Virus record (IMG/VR): IMGVR_UViG_3300037153_000456
Coordinates: 1 to 51,032 of that record
Length of the DNA: 51,032 bases
Source of the DNA: a virus
Strand: one strand, 5' to 3'
Notes under the pieces: generated by a model
The model's input: only the letters and a program-made list of their open reading frames with translations
What the model was told of the DNA's origin: nothing
The model's database searches: none
Translations under genes and position numbers: made by a program
In this document: piece after piece, positions 16,700 to 25,480 of the stretch
How the letters are laid out: every line of letters begins with the position of its first letter
How positions within the stretch are numbered: the stretch's first letter is position 1

Positions 16700-17839
16700 T
16701 TATGTGTCAGCCATTTCTGGTGGCGGCGGCACGCTGCCTGTGGAATTTGGCCCGCGCTTCACGCCGTATTGATCGTTGACTTTCCACGGACTAACCAGAT
16801 CGATCTGGGTGAGCGTGCCGGTTGCCCGATCCTGCGTGAACGTCACCCGTTCGATTGTCAGCACGTCTTCGAGCAGCGCCATCGGCGATTTCACGAATAC
16901 GTTTTCATTTGTCGACCACAAATTCACATCGTCTCGCAACCAGCCCTGCACCGTCACGTGTGCGGTGATGAGCATGCCGTCATGCCATTTCCGCACATTC
17001 TTGACATGGTCTGCCACGTCTTTTGGCTGGCTGGCGGTCTGCTCCATCGACGTGATCAGGATGCTCGGTATTTTTGTTACCGTGCCCGGCAGCATCGAAG
17101 AAAGTTGGCTCGCCTTAACGACATTCATGTTGTCGCCCGGCTTTGCCTGTGCGTCGACGCGATACTTGTTGTAGGCATACTTGTCAGTGATCACGCACTG
17201 CATCGCCTTGATATTGATGCCTTCATACAGATTGGTGACCACCGGGAATGTGTGCTCACCAATCAATACGAAGTTGCCAAACGAATCAGAACTGAGAATG
17301 ATGCCTTTCGGACGAGCAATCCGTTCCAGAAAATCCCAGATGTTTTCGCCCGGCTGACACTGCAGTTGCTCGAATGGTGTCTTGTTCAACTCACCGAGCG
17401 TTTTGATCCCAACACCGAAATTCTGCAGCACCTTGCGAGCGACCTGTTCGTAGGTCATACCGTCAAATGATCCGTTCTTAGTATCGACGCTCGACTTTGC
17501 TGGCCAGTTCGTTGCGCTCTTGCCGATCAACTGCACGCCATGCGCGTTGGCGTCATAGGCGACCTGCCGCGTCTCGATATAGCCGGTCACCGCCAAGACG
17601 CCAGCAAGTATGATCTCGCACTTGTCGCCGGGCTTGAATTGCAACTTCTGCCACGCCGGGATCATGCCGACGTTCAGCAGGTCTTCCGGTTTTCTGAAAA
17701 ATAACGGATCACGCTCGGCAGCGGAAAAACGAAAAACGGTTGCGTCCGTGCCAACCGCCGCCTGCACCCAGACGCTTTCCCAATCGTCGAACCTCTGGCC
17801 ATTGACGACCAGCGTTGCCAACTCTTTTGGTTTTGGCAT
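16700..17839 (-). CDS. Baseplate hub protein, Mu gp44-like (gpP/gpD type)
   Basis: 379 residues. Features of the gp44/gpP hub family: ELATLVVNGQRFDDWESVWV at the N terminus, GDKCEIILAGVLAVTGYIET, then SATNWPAKSSVD and QCQPGENIWDFLERIARPKG. The hub trimer connects tube and spike, similar to VgrG and T4 gp27. It lies between the gpN-like genes and the spike gene as in Mu. Confidence 0.9.
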   Translation of the reverse strand: MPKPKELATLVVNGQRFDDWESVWVQAAVGTDATVFRFSAAERDPLFFRKPEDLLNVGMIPAWQKLQFKPGDKCEIILAGVLAVTGYIETRQVAYDANAHGVQLIGKSATNWPAKSSVDTKNGSFDGMTYEQVARKVLQNFGVGIKTLGELNKTPFEQLQCQPGENIWDFLERIARPKGIILSSDSFGNFVLIGEHTFPVVTNLYEGINIKAMQCVITDKYAYNKYRVDAQAKPGDNMNVVKASQLSSMLPGTVTKIPSILITSMEQTASQPKDVADHVKNVRKWHDGMLITAHVTVQGWLRDDVNLWSTNENVFVKSPMALLEDVLTIERVTFTQDRATGTLTQIDLVSPWKVNDQYGVKRGPNSTGSVPPPPEMADT

Positions 17840-17842
17840 TGA

Positions 17843-18511
17843 TCACGCCGACAACGCCTGCCCGGTAGTCGGACAGAATGCCGGGTGGACGATCTTGTTT
17901 TCCTTGCGCACTTCGTCTGCCCTGCCTGCATCCCCATAGAGCCTGTGCGCCACCACCAAGGTCGGCAGCGGCTCGAAGAAGATATAATTCAGCATCTGCG
18001 GCAGCGGCAGCGCCGTGGTCACCAGATGATTGCTGATTGCTGCGTGTAAGCCAACCAGCGCCCGGAACGCCGCCGAGTCCATCGCATCGGCTGCGATCTC
18101 TTCCGCTTCCGCAAACGGTCCGCTCAATGCCGACTTCAGCACATCAACATCCTGACGGCTGACAAATTGAATGTCCGCGATAATCCGGCCTGCGGTTGCC
18201 AGACATAACTGGATATTTGAATCTCGCACCAGTTTGCCACCGAGCAGCTTCGGGGTTTCCGTTGCAAGCTGTCTGCGCACCGCCTCGATGGAGGTCAATG
18301 TGCAGCCCGCCTTGAATGTTTTGTCGTAGGCATCGAGCAGCGCATCACCGATTTCGTCGTTCATCAGCATGTGCAACGCATTGACCCGGGCGTAATTAAT
18401 CGCCGTACGTGCATCGGCACCTGAACGCCCATAGCTCGCCACCGCCGTGAGCAGTGCATCCATGGTGCGCTCGACAATCCCGGCACCCTCAACTGCGTCG
18501 CGGCGTTTCAT
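17843..18511 (-). CDS. Mu gpN-like protein, C-terminal part
   Basis: 222 residues of mostly helical sequence with no enzymatic motif. It overlaps the DNA-circularisation N-domain gene by ATGA. In Mu and relatives the N (gp43) protein is one polypeptide with an N-terminal domain and a long helical C-terminal part. Here the C-terminal part (DALLDAYDKTFKAGCTLTSI, NHLVTTALPLPQMLNYIFFE) appears to be a separate gene. It should act at the tape-measure end or the baseplate. Confidence 0.7.
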   Translation of the reverse strand: MKRRDAVEGAGIVERTMDALLTAVASYGRSGADARTAINYARVNALHMLMNDEIGDALLDAYDKTFKAGCTLTSIEAVRRQLATETPKLLGGKLVRDSNIQLCLATAGRIIADIQFVSRQDVDVLKSALSGPFAEAEEIAADAMDSAAFRALVGLHAAISNHLVTTALPLPQMLNYIFFEPLPTLVVAHRLYGDAGRADEVRKENKIVHPAFCPTTGQALSA

Positions 18512-19125
18512 GCCGGGGTCCCGCCATCGGTTGGCGGCGGTACGTCACCAATGGGTCCGGTCTCCAGACCCGGCGGCGGACGAATGCTTTGCGACCCGGC
18601 ATCGTTGTCCAGATTGTTCTTCGCGGACTCCTGCATGGCATCAGCCGCTTTGCTGATCGCACCCTTGGTGTCCATGACCGAAGCCGGTGAATTCGGATTG
18701 ATCCCGACTTCCGTGAACATCATGTCAAATACGCAATAGCCGCCCATGCGCTCTTCTTCAGTCAGGCGATAGCGCTGGCAGACGACCCACACGCCGGGCT
18801 GCGTCGGCAGTTGCAGCAGGCCCGGGCCTTCTTCTTCAAGCTCGTTGCGCAACAGGTTGCGTGCAATCCGATAATCGCGGTTGAACAAAATCCCTTCGTT
18901 GCCGTCCACCGTGCTCGGGAATGAAATGCAATAGCCGCGCACCGAAAACCCGATTGCCTCGCGACCCATATCTTCGGCGTAGGGAAGATTTTTCTTAGGA
19001 AACTGGTGCTGCACGATCCGGCGACCACTTTCACGTGCATTGGTCTCGCAATGAAACCGTGCGCCGCGAAACGATGCCGGTGCCAGCGCATCGCGCCAAG
19101 GATTGTGGATGTCTGTAATCTTCAT
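18508..19125 (-). CDS. DNA circularisation protein N-domain (Mu gpN-like)
   Basis: 205 residues. The N terminus NPWRDALAPASFRGARFHCE, then SGRRIVQHQFPKKNLPYAED and MGREAIGFSVRGYCISFP is the DNA_circ_N pattern. The family name comes from phage P22-era annotation; in Mu-like phages the protein is a tail/baseplate component. After about 140 residues a Pro/Gly-rich tail ends the ORF, where other members continue into a helical region. The adjoining ORF supplies that region. Confidence 0.86.
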   Translation of the reverse strand: MKITDIHNPWRDALAPASFRGARFHCETNARESGRRIVQHQFPKKNLPYAEDMGREAIGFSVRGYCISFPSTVDGNEGILFNRDYRIARNLLRNELEEEGPGLLQLPTQPGVWVVCQRYRLTEEERMGGYCVFDMMFTEVGINPNSPASVMDTKGAISKAADAMQESAKNNLDNDAGSQSIRPPPGLETGPIGDVPPPTDGGTPA

Positions 19126-21893
19126 GCGACCGCGCCAAAGGTCGAATCAGACGGCCCGCGGGCTGCTGCGTCCATCTGCACTTGCCGGTTGATCTCGACT
19201 GTCCTGAATAATCCATCGCCTTCCGCGTCGACCTTGGTGCCGCGTGGCGCGTTCACATCGACCTTGATCTTGCCGCTGCCTTCCACCTTTTGCGCCTCGT
19301 TTTGCTTGCGCAACGATTCGCGCGCTTCCAAGATTTCCTGTTTGCGTTTCCATGCTGCGTCGCTCATGCCTTCGAAGTGCATCGGATCGCCAAAACGGCC
19401 ACCCCATGACAGGCCATGCCGCCATGCCATGTCTTCCACGTCGGTCGGCATGTCGGTCGTGCCGCCACGCCGCATTGGATTACGACCGGGATTGATGTCG
19501 ACGGCGGCGCCGTAGGCATGCATCGAAAGCCCGCCACCGCCAGCCTTGGCGCGATAATTGTATCCGCCAACGCTATCGATTTTGTAGCCGCGATCGATTA
19601 ACTCATTGAGGAAACCTTTATAGCGATCGGCAAGAGCCGCATTGACTGTGACGCTCTTGCCATTCTTGAGTTGGATCGTTGTCTGATTGGTCCCAGCCCT
19701 TCCCCAGATGCCGGAGGCCGCAGCATTAAATTCGCCCGGATCGCCTTTGCGCGTTTGATAAGTGCGCGCTACACCGCCGCGGTCGCCGCCAGCGCCGGGA
19801 GCATCAGCACCGGCACCGACACCAGCCTTCATTCGATCGGCCCACGCTTGATCCTGCTTCTCGATGCCGAAACGCTCGGGATTTGCACCGGGAGATGAAT
19901 ATGTCTGCGGCCCGCCACCGAAACCGACGCCGCCTGATGCATTGCCGGTGGCAAAGCCGGAAATATTTGACCCACCCATGACGTTGCCGAAAACGTCCGA
20001 GTAGGATTCCATCTTCTCTTGCGAAATACCCTTTGCGGCCTTGTCGTGCGTCGACTTTGGAAAGTATGAACTGGACAATGTCTCTGAAATTGTCTTGCCA
20101 CGCGCGGAGGCGCGATTGAGCACGCTTTCAAGGAACGCCTGTTTTGCTTCCGGGCCCTGCCCGCCCACTTCCGCTTCCGCATATGCAAACAGCCGCTTGC
20201 GCACCTCTGGATCAGCCAACTCCTTGGCGTGCGCTTGGCGTGCGGCGGCCAGACCGGCGCCAGCCGCAGCGCCACCGCCCATTGGGGGCTCCGCACCAGC
20301 CCCACCTCCGGGTTGGCCCGGCTGGCGTGGTATCTCACCCGGCAATCCAGTGGTGCCACCGGGAGCACCGCCGCCGGGGGCAGCAGCGCCGCCGGGTCCG
20401 TAAGCGCCACCACCCAATGACGCGCGCTGCAGCAAGCCGCCATAGCCGCCCTGACCGCCCTCACCGCCGCCGTAAAGAATAAGCTCAAGCAGTTCGTTGT
20501 TTTTTCGGACCGCTTCAGTGTTGTCTTCGGTTGCTTCTTTTTCGTCGAATGTACCGCCCAGCGGACCGCCGAATGGTGAGTAGCTCATTTTCTGCGGCGT
20601 GACCGGACCCTGCTCGATCAGGCGCCTGCGTTCTTCTTTCCAGTTTTGCTGCTGCTGTTGTACTGCATTCGGCGGCTCAACAACCGGCGGCTTCTCCAAC
20701 AACTCTTTGCGCTGTTGTCCCCACTGCTCCATGTGCTCGACGGACTTGTCCCAGAATTCTCTCTTGAGCCACTGTCCAAAACCGTGATCACTGATGTATT
20801 TCAAATTTTCAACGAGATTTTCAACACCTGAAGCAAGTGCATCAACAACGGCATTCATCGCCTTGAACATCCACAGCGGCGCAAACAACAGATCGGTCAA
20901 TTCACTGATTCCATCCTTCAGCCTGCTCCAGCTTTCACTCAGTTTGTCTGCTTGTTTGATCTTCTCTTCTTCGCGTATACGATCGGCCTCCGACATATTT
21001 TCGAGTTTCTTCATCAGCACCATGCGTTCATTTAATTCAAATTCAGCCAAGAACCGGCGCTTCTGCTCGGCTGCGTACTGCTTGCTGCCGGTTGATTCCA
21101 GTGCGTTGCGATAAACCTCTTCACCAGCCAAACGTATCGCGTTGAATTTTTCAATATCGTTTCGCCCACGATTGATGGCGTCGAGATACTGATTCATAGT
21201 CTCACGATCTTCCGGCGCGGTGTTACCAAGAATCCGCATCCGCAGCGGACTATCCGGTCGCTGCAGATCGGCCTGCGCCTTGGATAATTTGGCAATCGCA
21301 TCGGCTGCGGTACCAGCATCGATGCCCATGCGGCCAAATTGTCTGACGATGTTGCGGTACGAACTTTCGTCCGCGCCGACCATTCGTGCCGCCTGCGCGG
21401 CCTTGTGTAGTTCATCAGTCAGAAACGCTGTCTTGACTGCAGCAATCCCGACATAAGTTGCGAATGCCGCCACCGCAGTGCCGCCGAGCGCAATGCTACC
21501 GCCAAAAATCGCGAGCGCGCGTGCAGCGGTGGCGGTCTCAACTCCAGCCGCCTTCATCTCGGCGGTAAACCCTTCAGAAAACCCCTTCGTGATGCTGCCG
21601 AGCAGCCGCATCTTACTGCCGAAGGCATCCATTACCGCACCGGCCCGCACCCAGCCGCCGATGAACTCATTCATCTTGCGACCGTCGCCGACCTGATCCT
21701 GCAGCGACTTGAGTTGGTCAACCAGCGAGCGGACACCGTGTCCGGTTTGCTCAAAGTGACGTCTGGTGTTCCCAGTCGATTGTTGAACGTCCTGCTGCAG
21801 CCTTTGCGAACTCGTGCGGAATCGCTCCATCTGCGCGGACGCATTGTCCTGCAGATTGACGACTAGATTTAATTGTTCTTCTTGTGTCGCCAT
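19122..21893 (-). CDS. Tape measure protein with two peptidoglycan hydrolase domains
   Basis: 923 residues. Residues 1-350 are helical with a hydrophobic stretch at about 125-155, typical of tape measure proteins. A Gln-rich and then Gly/Pro-rich linker spans 400-550. Residues 565-620 (AEAEVGGQGPEAKQAFLESV, LNRASARGKTISETL) resemble the SleB-type cell wall hydrolase pattern. Residues 730-845 resemble an M15 D-Ala-D-Ala peptidase: the zinc motif SMHAYGAAVDINPG gives His792 and Asp799, and GDPMHFE gives His839. The protein sets tail length and could open peptidoglycan during DNA entry. It is short for a long tail. It follows the frameshifted chaperone gene, as usual. Confidence 0.9.
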   Translation of the reverse strand: MATQEEQLNLVVNLQDNASAQMERFRTSSQRLQQDVQQSTGNTRRHFEQTGHGVRSLVDQLKSLQDQVGDGRKMNEFIGGWVRAGAVMDAFGSKMRLLGSITKGFSEGFTAEMKAAGVETATAARALAIFGGSIALGGTAVAAFATYVGIAAVKTAFLTDELHKAAQAARMVGADESSYRNIVRQFGRMGIDAGTAADAIAKLSKAQADLQRPDSPLRMRILGNTAPEDRETMNQYLDAINRGRNDIEKFNAIRLAGEEVYRNALESTGSKQYAAEQKRRFLAEFELNERMVLMKKLENMSEADRIREEEKIKQADKLSESWSRLKDGISELTDLLFAPLWMFKAMNAVVDALASGVENLVENLKYISDHGFGQWLKREFWDKSVEHMEQWGQQRKELLEKPPVVEPPNAVQQQQQNWKEERRRLIEQGPVTPQKMSYSPFGGPLGGTFDEKEATEDNTEAVRKNNELLELILYGGGEGGQGGYGGLLQRASLGGGAYGPGGAAAPGGGAPGGTTGLPGEIPRQPGQPGGGAGAEPPMGGGAAAGAGLAAARQAHAKELADPEVRKRLFAYAEAEVGGQGPEAKQAFLESVLNRASARGKTISETLSSSYFPKSTHDKAAKGISQEKMESYSDVFGNVMGGSNISGFATGNASGGVGFGGGPQTYSSPGANPERFGIEKQDQAWADRMKAGVGAGADAPGAGGDRGGVARTYQTRKGDPGEFNAAASGIWGRAGTNQTTIQLKNGKSVTVNAALADRYKGFLNELIDRGYKIDSVGGYNYRAKAGGGGLSMHAYGAAVDINPGRNPMRRGGTTDMPTDVEDMAWRHGLSWGGRFGDPMHFEGMSDAAWKRKQEILEARESLRKQNEAQKVEGSGKIKVDVNAPRGTKVDAEGDGLFRTVEINRQVQMDAAARGPSDSTFGAVA

Positions 21894-21899
21894 TGATCC

Positions 21900-22070
21900 T
21901 TACTCTTCAGATGGCATGGGCCGATCGGCCCGTTGCACCTGACCGGTGCGACGCATGTGCGTCTCCAGTTCTGTAACTGACATGGTGAGAAACACGTCAG
22001 GGCTGACGTGGTAGTGTCTGGCAAGCCGGTAGCAGTCGAGGATTATTTCGTCTTCGTCGCCTGCTACCAT
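21900..22070 (-). CDS. Downstream frame of the tail chaperone, expressed by -1 frameshift
   Basis: A 56-residue frame (VAGDEDEIILDCYRLARHYH, VSPDVFLTMSVTELETHMRR) fills the gap before the tape measure gene. It lacks a clear ribosome site of its own at the ATG at 22070. The same frame continues upstream to a TTTTTTTC slippery site in the preceding gene, so the product is most likely a C-terminal extension of the gp41-like protein made by -1 frameshifting. Position and size match E' extensions in P2- and Mu-like tails. Confidence 0.72.
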   Translation of the reverse strand: MVAGDEDEIILDCYRLARHYHVSPDVFLTMSVTELETHMRRTGQVQRADRPMPSEE

Positions 22071-22558
22071 GCTGCCAAATCTGGAAGAAAAAAACGGCGC
22101 AAGCGATACGCCACGCTGTTCCAGTCCCGCGGGTCCATCTGCTCGATCATGGGCGGAAGAATCTCCGTCAGCGCCGCCATCATGTACGTCATCTTGCGCT
22201 CATCAATCACGATCTCGTTGTCGTTATTGATACGCACCGGATTGCCGTAGCGATTGATGTCGGATGCCTTCGGTTCGCGCAGCGACACCTCGCGAACCTC
22301 TTCGCCCCTGTTGTTCTTGATCGGCTTGTAGAGCAGTTTGACCTTGATCGGCCACCGATCGAGATCGAGCGGCGGCAACTCTGCCGGTGATTTTTCAAGC
22401 TCCGGTGGCGGGACCGCTTGCTTCTCCGGTGCCTTGGTCTCGACTTTTTCCGGCGCAGGCGCCGGGTCTTCGTCGGGCGGACGCGATGGAGGGGCAGCGG
22501 ACTGCCCCTCGTGCTGGAAACCTTCGCGTCCTCTGCCGTTCTGGCTCATCTGGCTCAT
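22064..22558 (-). CDS. Tail assembly chaperone, Mu gp41/P2 gpE-like
   Basis: 164 residues. An N-terminal Pro/Glu-rich tail is followed by the compact family domain: VREVSLREPKASDINRYG, then NEIVIDERKMTYMMAALTEI and LPPMIEQMDPRDWNSVAYRL. The zero-frame product ends just after the slip site with FFLPDLAAW. The short form and the frameshifted long form together should hold the tape measure during tail tube assembly. Gene order tube, chaperone, tape measure supports this. Confidence 0.86.
   Translation of the reverse strand: MSQMSQNGRGREGFQHEGQSAAPPSRPPDEDPAPAPEKVETKAPEKQAVPPPELEKSPAELPPLDLDRWPIKVKLLYKPIKNNRGEEVREVSLREPKASDINRYGNPVRINNDNEIVIDERKMTYMMAALTEILPPMIEQMDPRDWNSVAYRLRRFFLPDLAAW
22088..22094 (-). 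promoter_or_regulatory. Programmed -1 frameshift heptamer
   Basis: On the minus strand the coding sequence reads CGT TTT TTT CTT, giving a run of seven T that allows both tRNAs to slip back one base. After the slip the frame runs TCT TCC AGA and on to the stop at 21900. It lies 8 codons before the zero-frame stop, a usual distance for tail chaperone genes. Confidence 0.78.
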
Positions 22559-22575
22559 CGTACGTCCTTGTTGTT

Positions 22576-22947
22576 TTACGTTGCGAGCGCAACCTCTTCA
22601 CAGGTGACGCCCTCCCAGCGCACGCGCACCTGTCCGTCGCGCGTGTTGTTTTCAAAGCCGCCCTTGCAGACGGCTTGGGTGAGTGTGTACTGCATGCCGT
22701 TGGCCAGTTGCGCAATTATTGTCGAGTTCGTCTGCTCAAGCAGATTTTCCAGATAGTAATTGCGTGGCGTCGACATATCACACTCGATGTACGGCACCCT
22801 TGGCAATTCTTGGAAACCATGGATGCCGTCCTGTCCTGCGATCATCGTCCGCTCGACTACGCTCGGGCTGACGACGAAGTTGCCGCGTACGAGTACCTGC
22901 TCGTCGTTGACGGTGAGGAACGCGATACCGGCGATTCTCTCTGCCAT
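22576..22947 (-). CDS. Tail tube protein, Mu gpM-like
   Basis: 123 residues. The sequence AGIAFLTVNDEQVLVRGNFV, then RTMIAGQDGIHGFQELPRVP and YIECDMSTPRNYYLE fits the Mu-type tail tube family. It follows the sheath gene and precedes the chaperone, the standard place. It should form the inner tube of the contractile tail. A clear GGAAAG-type ribosome site lies upstream. Confidence 0.88.
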   Translation of the reverse strand: MAERIAGIAFLTVNDEQVLVRGNFVVSPSVVERTMIAGQDGIHGFQELPRVPYIECDMSTPRNYYLENLLEQTNSTIIAQLANGMQYTLTQAVCKGGFENNTRDGQVRVRWEGVTCEEVALAT

Positions 22948-22980
22948 TGCTCAGTCTCCTTTCCGCGTTCTTGAATGCCG

Positions 22981-24555
22981 TTACGCGACGGTTGCAGCGG
23001 ATGCTGCGTTGAATGGCGGTTGCGCGGGCCCGATGATCTGGACATCGATTCCGCGGTCGTATTGCAGCCTGAACTGCGCCAGCACGCTGAAAATTCTGAG
23101 CTGGTTTATTAAATCTGGGGGGTATAACACATTGATTCTATTGGGGTTATCCGGGTCGCGCTCGACGATCAGGTAGCGCTTGAAGTTGCGCATGTCCTCG
23201 ACCAGACCAGAGAACATATCCTGCTGATACTGGGCGATGAGCGTGCCCTTGATGATCCCGGGGGTAACGATCGCCTGTCCGGGCCCAAATTTGGTCCCGT
23301 CGTTGGCGAGCTTGTGCCGCGGGAATCTGGTCGTGATGATGTAGCGCTGATTGCGCAACAGCTTGGCGAGTGTCGCGAGCGTCGTGACTAACTCAAAGGC
23401 ATCGTCACTCTGTCCATATTTATTGAGTTGGTACAGCGTTTGCTCGCGGGCGATCTGCGGCTGATTGTCAGGGCCGACTTTGGCGATCGCCAAGCCGGTG
23501 CTGGCAAGACTATTCAGTTCTGGGAAGTCCCAGCGCTGATTGATCGGCGCCGCCTTGATCTTGTTGAGCGTCAGCGTCTGCAACGGACGCGCCGGGTCGT
23601 TGATCAGCGCCCGTTGTGCCTTGGCTGCGTAGGCCGCCGCCCACTCGAACGTCGGCGACGGACTGCCGACTTCGACCGCTATCACTGACTCGACCGGGCT
23701 GTTTTGCGTCTCGCCCCAGAGGACCAGATTGGAGTAGGTGTCGCGCTTGGCCGAGAACACGTGACCGAATAACTGTCTCTGCCAACCCCACCGGCCTTGA
23801 TCTTCAAAGCCATACTCCTGATCCCAGTCGAAGAGCGAATTCGAATCCGTATACGGCATCGCCACGTATTCAAACGGCTCCTCTCCCATGTTGGAGATTG
23901 CCTGCGTGAAGTCCGGCACGCCGACACCGCCAGCAAGGTGACCATCCGTCGGCAATTCAAGGTCAAGCCCAACCGGCGTATTTTCTCCGCCGCGCGAGCC
24001 GAAGTAGTTCAAGCCAACCGTGATGTCGTTGGCGTTGATGCTCTTGAACACCGACGTGAGCGTGACCACCGCGGCAGCGGCAACCGCTGTCACCGGCAAC
24101 GTAGAATTTTCGTTGATTGCCGCAGCGATCGCCGCTGCGATCTCGTCCGCCGTATCGGTCGTCGAAAGGTTGATGCCGAGATGTTCCCCGGCAATATAAA
24201 GATGCAACGTGCCAGCCGAAGTCGGCGGGGCATTGACTGTGATCGTGCCGGTCGCTGCGGCTGCAGCAGCCGGTTCGGCCACCGGCAAGCCCCACACTTC
24301 GTTGGCGAAGTTGTTGTCGTAGTACGCCTTGAACATCCGGTGAAGTTCAGACCCTTCACCAAAGTGCGCAGCCGCCTGCGACAATGATCCAACCGGGATC
24401 GGCATATCCGCGGTCGCGTCACCGTCCGCGGTCATCACGCCAACAATCAACGCACGCAGGTTGATGTTCGGAAGTCCAGCCATCGATGAGTCGACTTCGA
24501 CCCAATATAAAGGGACCTTTATATTGGCCGGAATGTTTGCGAAAGAGATAGGCAT
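22981..24555 (-). CDS. Tail sheath protein, Mu gpL-like
   Basis: 524 residues from the ATG at 24555, chosen for the AAAGGAAAG ribosome site just upstream; an earlier ATG at 24573 lies within that purine run. Family features: ISFANIPANIKVPLYWVEVD at the N terminus, an Ala-rich inserted domain at about 100-200, and the sheath core from 215 on with PFEYVAMPYTDSNSLFDWDQ, NRINVLYPPDLINQLRIF near the end. It forms the contractile sheath, so the phage is a myovirus. Confidence 0.93.
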   Translation of the reverse strand: MPISFANIPANIKVPLYWVEVDSSMAGLPNINLRALIVGVMTADGDATADMPIPVGSLSQAAAHFGEGSELHRMFKAYYDNNFANEVWGLPVAEPAAAAAATGTITVNAPPTSAGTLHLYIAGEHLGINLSTTDTADEIAAAIAAAINENSTLPVTAVAAAAVVTLTSVFKSINANDITVGLNYFGSRGGENTPVGLDLELPTDGHLAGGVGVPDFTQAISNMGEEPFEYVAMPYTDSNSLFDWDQEYGFEDQGRWGWQRQLFGHVFSAKRDTYSNLVLWGETQNSPVESVIAVEVGSPSPTFEWAAAYAAKAQRALINDPARPLQTLTLNKIKAAPINQRWDFPELNSLASTGLAIAKVGPDNQPQIAREQTLYQLNKYGQSDDAFELVTTLATLAKLLRNQRYIITTRFPRHKLANDGTKFGPGQAIVTPGIIKGTLIAQYQQDMFSGLVEDMRNFKRYLIVERDPDNPNRINVLYPPDLINQLRIFSVLAQFRLQYDRGIDVQIIGPAQPPFNAASAATVA

Positions 24556-24625
24556 TTTACTTTCCTTTCCCATTTGTGAGGATTATATTAGGCTACCCCA
24601 AGCCACTAGAAACGGACCCTAGCAG

Positions 24626-25171
24626 ATGGGCTCACCGTTAGATCATCATGTCGTTTATTGGCTGTATGACGCCGGTTGTGTTTCGCCGAAAAAAGACGGC
24701 TATATCGGCGCCTCAAACAATCCGACCAAGCAGGCTTGGCGATATGAGAAGGCTAAAAAATTCGGGGATAAAAAATTTCAGATGAAAATTCTATTTTGGG
24801 GTAGCAAGGAAGAATGTTTGGCAGTCGAACGTCAATTAAGACCGCATCACGGCATTGGGTGGAATAAAGGCGCTGGCGGATTTAAAGATGGCTCTGGTTG
24901 TAAAGGCGTTGCCAAGTCAGCGGAGCACAAAGCTAAAATACGCGCTGCTGCCCTAGCTCGTTATCAAGACCCTGCTGAACACAAGCGCACGTCGAGAGAC
25001 GTAAAACGAGGTCTTGGAAGGAATCATAGCGTCGGCGTTAACAATCCGATGTTCGGTCGCGAGATGTCGGACAAATCCAAGCAAAAAATCCGCGATCGGA
25101 TCGAGCAACGTGGCGGCGTGTTCGGCAAAAACAATCCAAACTACCGCCACGGTCGCTATTCCGACAGTTGA
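24626..25171 (+). CDS. GIY-YIG homing endonuclease with NUMOD3 motifs
   Basis: 181 residues on the plus strand inside the minus-strand tail operon. The N-terminal nuclease domain shows VVYWLYDAG and then DGYIGASNNP, equivalents of the two GIY-YIG strands, followed by EECLAVERQL with the catalytic-type Glu. The C-terminal half has NUMOD3-like DNA-binding repeats: SAEHKAKIRAAALARY, then NNPMFGREMSDKSKQKIRDR and GKNNPNYRHG. Its stop abuts the stop of the gp38-like gene with no gap. It is a free-standing mobile element that probably cut a neighbouring tail locus. The region is somewhat more AT-rich than its flanks, a sign of separate origin. Confidence 0.92.
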   Translation: MGSPLDHHVVYWLYDAGCVSPKKDGYIGASNNPTKQAWRYEKAKKFGDKKFQMKILFWGSKEECLAVERQLRPHHGIGWNKGAGGFKDGSGCKGVAKSAEHKAKIRAAALARYQDPAEHKRTSRDVKRGLGRNHSVGVNNPMFGREMSDKSKQKIRDRIEQRGGVFGKNNPNYRHGRYSDS

Positions 25172-25480
25172 CTACTCGGTGGTGGCACTCTCGGTTCGCC
25201 GCCGATGATGTTGCTGCGGCTGTTTGTTTCTCTCGTCGGCCTGCTCGACTTTGATCACGCCCTCGGCGATACGCCGCTTGGTGAAGCGATCATTCGGCCA
25301 CTCGATGCTGCCCTCTGGCCGGAATGCGATGCCACTGGGATGCTTGAGCACCCGATACTTCTCATCGGTTGGCACCACACGAACCTTGCTACGTCCTTGC
25401 GGTTTCGCCGCCATGATCCGTTCTATCCGCTCGCGCCGCCGCTTCGCACGGAGCGATACGTCAGTCTTTACCTCAACCAT
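25172..25480 (-). CDS. Small tail protein, Mu gp38-like (DUF2635-like)
   Basis: 102 residues. VRVVPTDEKYRVLKHPSGIA, then EGSIEWPNDRFTKRRIAEGV fits the short family that in Mu lies between gp37 and the sheath. Basic N-terminal and Gln/His-rich C-terminal extensions are unusual. The gene overlaps gp37-like by 8 bases. Family membership is moderate; position agrees. Confidence 0.6.
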   Translation of the reverse strand: MVEVKTDVSLRAKRRRERIERIMAAKPQGRSKVRVVPTDEKYRVLKHPSGIAFRPEGSIEWPNDRFTKRRIAEGVIKVEQADERNKQPQQHHRRRTESATTE

